NCBI GenBank assembly: GCA_038496445.1
Contig: JALMLS010000463.1
Span: 1 to 22,938, forward strand
Reading direction: 5' to 3'
Origin: Trichosphaerium sp. ATCC 40318
Lineage: Eukaryota; Discosea; Flabellinia; Trichosidae
DNA: 22,938 nucleotides
The notes beneath the pieces are model-generated. The model made no database searches. It saw nothing but the letters and a program-made list of their open reading frames with translations, and was not told where the DNA came from. Below, in pieces: positions 19,878-22,938 of the stretch. Every line of letters starts with the position of its first letter. Within the stretch, counting starts at the first letter, position 1. The translations under genes were made by a program, and so were the position numbers.

Positions 19878-21297
19878 ATGAAACTACCTAAAAAGCAATC
19901 ACAAAAATCTTTGTTCGATGTTGTATCTGACAATGCTCACCGTCATGCCGATGAATACACGCAATTAAGACAAATAGAGCATGGGTACGACATTTTATTT
20001 ATTTTAGTTGTTTTGGGTTTTTTCATTTCAAAAAACGAACAACAATCCATTTCCGAACAACCATTTTCGTCAACAATGTAATAAAACGCCTCACACGCAT
20101 TGCAACCTGAGAAAGCTCATTATGATTATTTTAGTACGTCTGGCACCATATTTTCAGCTCTTCACAAAAAGGCCAAAAAGATGGTGTGCATAAAGCGCAT
20201 GAAGCTAAAGGAAAATGTTATAACACCACAAATGATGAAAAACGAAATCCAGGTTATGAAAAAGTCAAAGCGACACAACAATGTCGTCACCTACCTCGAC
20301 AGCTTCATTGTCACCGACGAACTATGGGTACGGCACGGACAACTGGAGAACTAAAAATAAGCGAAGCAAACACTGTACTAACAGCGCATGGTAGGTCGTG
20401 ATGGAGTGGATGGAAAAAGGCGCTTTGTTTGAGTTTTTGGCGGACGGCATTGTATTTGACGGTGCGCAACATAAAGTGCTAGCATGTGTCATTGCCCTAA
20501 TTCCTATTGTAGAACGCGCTATTGCACACGTTTGTTTGTCGATACTGAAGGCTCTGGAATTTCTACATTCAAAGGGAAGGATACACAGGGACGTTAAAAG
20601 CGATAATATACTCATTGACGCTTACGGCAACGTCAAAATAAGTACGTTTTAAACAATCTATCTCAAAGACTTCGCCTATCAAAATCTGACCAAGGTTTTT
20701 CGCAATAGCCGACTTTGGATTCGCAGCACAACTTACCAAGAAAAAACAAAAGCGGCAAACGGTTGTTGGCACGCCGTATTGGATGGCTCCAGAAATTTTG
20801 GGGAGTCCTGCTGGTTATGGCGTCAAAGTTGATATATGGAGTCTCGGTATTGTTTGCTTCGAAATGGCAGAAGGTACCCTTTGCTGGCTTGTTGCTTCTG
20901 TTTTTTTTTTGTCAACAACCTCAAAGTAAGTCCCTCACACTTTGGTACTTTAGGAGAACCTCCGTACTTTAAATCAGCACCTATGCGTGCTATGACATTG
21001 ATGAATATACACGGCATACCTCCACTCTCTAACGAGGGGTATTGGAGCTACGAATTCAAGGAATTTAAGAACTACTGCTTAATGAAGCACCCAATGCGAA
21101 GACCAGATGCCCATCAATTGCTTTCAGTGCGTGTCATATATAGCCTTTCCATACATAGTACAAGCTGTCAAGTATCTGACATTTATTATTATTAGCACCC
21201 ATTTGTGAAAAACGCTTGCTCCAAAGAACACTTTTTGCGAGCGCTCACGCCAGAGACTACGAGAGGCGACCGTGCTGATGTTAGGGCTACAGTCTAA
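19878..21297 (+). CDS. PAK/STE20-type Ser/Thr protein kinase, catalytic domain only, 7 exons
   Basis: Exons: 19878-19984, 20135-20327, 20395-20461, 20513-20641, 20709-20873, 20954-21126, 21196-21297, giving 311 residues. All key kinase residues are present: glycine loop HGTSGTIF (35-42), ATP lysine K56 in CIKRM, alphaC Glu E73, HRD as HRDVKSDN (D149, K151, N154), DFG as TDFGFAAQ (D167), and activation segment [13 protein letters not shown], where T183 is the likely phosphosite. HxRDxKSDN and [10 protein letters not shown] are hallmarks of the PAK/STE20 group. There are only about 30 residues before the kinase domain, with no CRIB/autoinhibitory region, so it should not be controlled by Cdc42/Rac in the usual PAK way. 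The first intron (150 nt) is the longest in the gene; the third is 51 nt. An upstream exon encoding a CRIB domain would lie in 19420-19877, where I see none. Confidence 0.9.
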
Positions 21298-21539
21298 CTC
21301 TTTTGTTTTTTTGATTTGCAGACAAAGCAAAAAAGAACAACCACCAATCAATTATCCTATTTTTGTGGCACTAGGCCAAAAAAGCTCTGTACCAACTTTC
21401 TTTACGTGTACCTAAGTGTATATTGTTATTAAAATTGTATGTTAACATGTGTTTGGTTGTTTTCTGTTTAGGCCTGACACCTCACTTAAAGTTTTTGCTC
21501 AAGTTACCTCAGTGGCCACACTTTTAGATTGATGGCTCT
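21298..21539. other. Intergenic, kinase to ARID gene
   Basis: About 240 bp separate the kinase stop codon from the ARID start codon on the same strand. No coding exon or named motif was recognised. Confidence 0.4.
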
Positions 21540-22489
21540 ATGAGCAAGAGAAAAGGTTATTTTCTTTACTGTGCTCTTGTTGTGGCTCACGTTGATTAGT
21601 TTCCACGCGTAGTACACGCAGTTCGACAAGTAAACCGGCCAAACGGCAAAAAATCGCAAAGGAAGGCGCTGACGACGCGAAATCTGGCGCTTCAAATGCG
21701 TCGGTTGAAAGTGCACCTGAAAAACCGTCCATGCTTGATAATATTGAAGGTAACTCGTATTTTCAGATGTAGGACGTTAATTCACCGTAAATTTCAGCTT
21801 TTAAGCGCGAAACAACTGAATACTCGCAAAAAGTACGAGCACTGGCCGATCGCATGCAAAAAATGAAGAAGGAAGCGCAAAAGACGCTTCTATTTTTTCA
21901 GGTTCTTAATTCTATTAGTTGTACACCCATTAGACTTAAAAACCGTTAATAGGACTCCACAACATTTTGGCGAGAGTATACACGCTTTATGGAAACAAAC
22001 AGAAAGGTATTTATTTTTTCAGGTGTTGAAAAAATAAAATTTATCAAAAAAACCAGCTAACACTGTGTCAAAAGGTGGAATTGGACGATTTGCCAACTGG
22101 TTGCTTTTCAGTGGCGGACAACAACATTAATTTATATTTGCTGTACAGTGAAGTGATATCACGTGGGGGTTTTCTACGCGTGCGTGTGTTGCAAAGAGAC
22201 CACACCTCATATTTTTACTTGCGTGTGTATTCACGTGCAAATACCTCTTTTCGTACATCCCCAGTGCTGAAACATCTTTTGATTATAGGTAAATCACGTG
22301 ATGGCTTGGAACGATGTTTATCACAGCGTTTGCGATGCAGTGCCACACGCTACGTACCTGACTTACGAGGCTCAAGAACGACTGAAAGATCTGTACAAAT
22401 ACTTTTTACTCGCATACGAATGCAATCAGCGTCTAGAACACGATGCAATTGCATTACCGCACCGTGCCACAGAAGATGCTTCAACCTAA
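21540..22489 (+). CDS. Small ARID/BRIGHT-domain DNA-binding protein, 6 exons
   Basis: Exons: 21540-21555, 21600-21749, 21798-21901, 21953-22006, 22075-22179, 22289-22489, giving 209 residues. The N-terminus is basic with KPAKRQK, a likely nuclear localisation signal. Then comes a charged, probably helical or coiled stretch (YSQKVRALADRMQKMKKEA). The ARID domain follows: FWREYTRFMETNRK, LYLLYSEVISRGGF, then VMAWNDVYHSVCD, with the conserved W, the LY..V..RGG turn and the second W. ARID proteins bind DNA, often AT-rich, as chromatin-complex subunits. The start and tiny first exon are inferred. An alternative splice from 22430 to 22646 would stay in frame and give a 230-residue form ending at 22767. 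Confidence 0.75.
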
Positions 22490-22918
22490 TCTGACGCATG
22501 TCAAGAATGCTTGCCTGTACAATAACCACCCAGTATAACGTTTCCAGTGTATGAAACAGCTCGAATTATAAAAAAAAACCAAATGTATCAAAAATTGTAT
22601 CAACAACAGCATTACTGTGCTTGCGAACTGCGTCATTGCAACTAGCTGCAGCAATCACATACCAACCAGCCATCAAAGCGTATTTGGGTGGCGACAACGG
22701 TATAGGCTACAGCAAAGAGTCGCTATGGTTACACGCTGCAAAAGTTACCAGTACGCGTGAAGATTAAAACTAGACCTAGCGAGGTGCAGCTCTGTGACCC
22801 GCTTTGTGGGTCCTATTCATGTTGGTTGTTGTAACGTTGAGTGGTTGAGGCTTATTGAAGAATTGTGACCAGTGCGCATAAAAATCAGTTTCTGTTTTGA
22901 AAACTAACAAAGAGGCAC
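22490..22918 (+). other. Possible further coding exon and intergenic sequence
   Basis: A frame at about 22646-22767 reads AAITYQPAIKAYLGGDNGIG and SKESLWLHAAKVTSTRED, then stop, and is preceded by an acceptor-like ACTAG. Its amino-acid composition looks coding. It could be the true last exon of the ARID gene or the end of an unrecognised small gene. The rest shows no clear feature. Confidence 0.35.
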
Positions 22919-22938
22919 CATGATACGTATTGCAAGGG
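22919..22938 (+). CDS. Possible start of a further gene (cut by window end)
   Basis: CACCATGATACG gives an ATG in a favourable context with an open frame (MIRIAR) to the window edge. Too short to identify. Confidence 0.2.

Overview
This is a eukaryotic nuclear window. The genes are dense with short spliceosomal introns (mostly about 40-80 nt, a few to about 150), there is a Pol III tRNA gene, and the proteins are eukaryote-specific (Mediator, DENN, STE20 kinase, ARID). I cannot fix the lineage. Compact intron-rich genes beside an AT-rich island of LINE debris and small DNA transposons would suit an early-diverging fungus or another protist.

Region 1 (about 1-4841): one minus-strand gene that I rebuilt as 19 exons. 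It encodes a compact Mediator subunit 13 (MED13) of about 1172 residues. Region 2 (4976-15900): an AT-rich island of about 10.9 kb bounded by a 353-bp inverted repeat. Each arm carries a tRNA-Ala(AGC) gene and a copy of the last 31 codons of the neighbouring AVL9-like gene. Inside are degenerate LINE retrotransposon fragments in both orientations (endonuclease, RT and C-terminal parts). Several non-autonomous DNA elements are inserted in them and in each other. Region 3 (15803-19419): a 19-exon minus-strand gene for an AVL9-type DENN protein fused to a long armadillo/HEAT-like repeat region. Region 4 (19878-22489): two plus-strand genes, a PAK/STE20-type kinase reduced to its catalytic domain and a small ARID-domain protein. 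After them come what may be one more exon and the start of another gene.

The most unusual signal is in the island. At least three DNA-element families have different-looking subterminal repeats (CACGTTTTGGG type, GTACGTGGCACG type, GTACGGGTCAAAA type) but follow one spacing rule. Tetranucleotide boxes (YACG, equivalently GTAC) are separated by 7, 7 and 9 bases, a 35-bp period. The families also share related termini (CAGTRSTGRAATYGG), and the GTACGTGG family and the CACG family share one non-coding internal core. Three nested insertions can be undone exactly, and each shows a 2-bp target duplication ending in A (AA, CA, GA). I cannot assign this combination to a transposon superfamily I know.

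The four host genes are not a pathway. MED13 and the ARID protein are nuclear transcription or chromatin factors, the DENN protein is expected in membrane trafficking, and the kinase in signalling. All gene models are hand-spliced from reading-frame continuity, GT-AG borders and family motifs. No transcript evidence was available.
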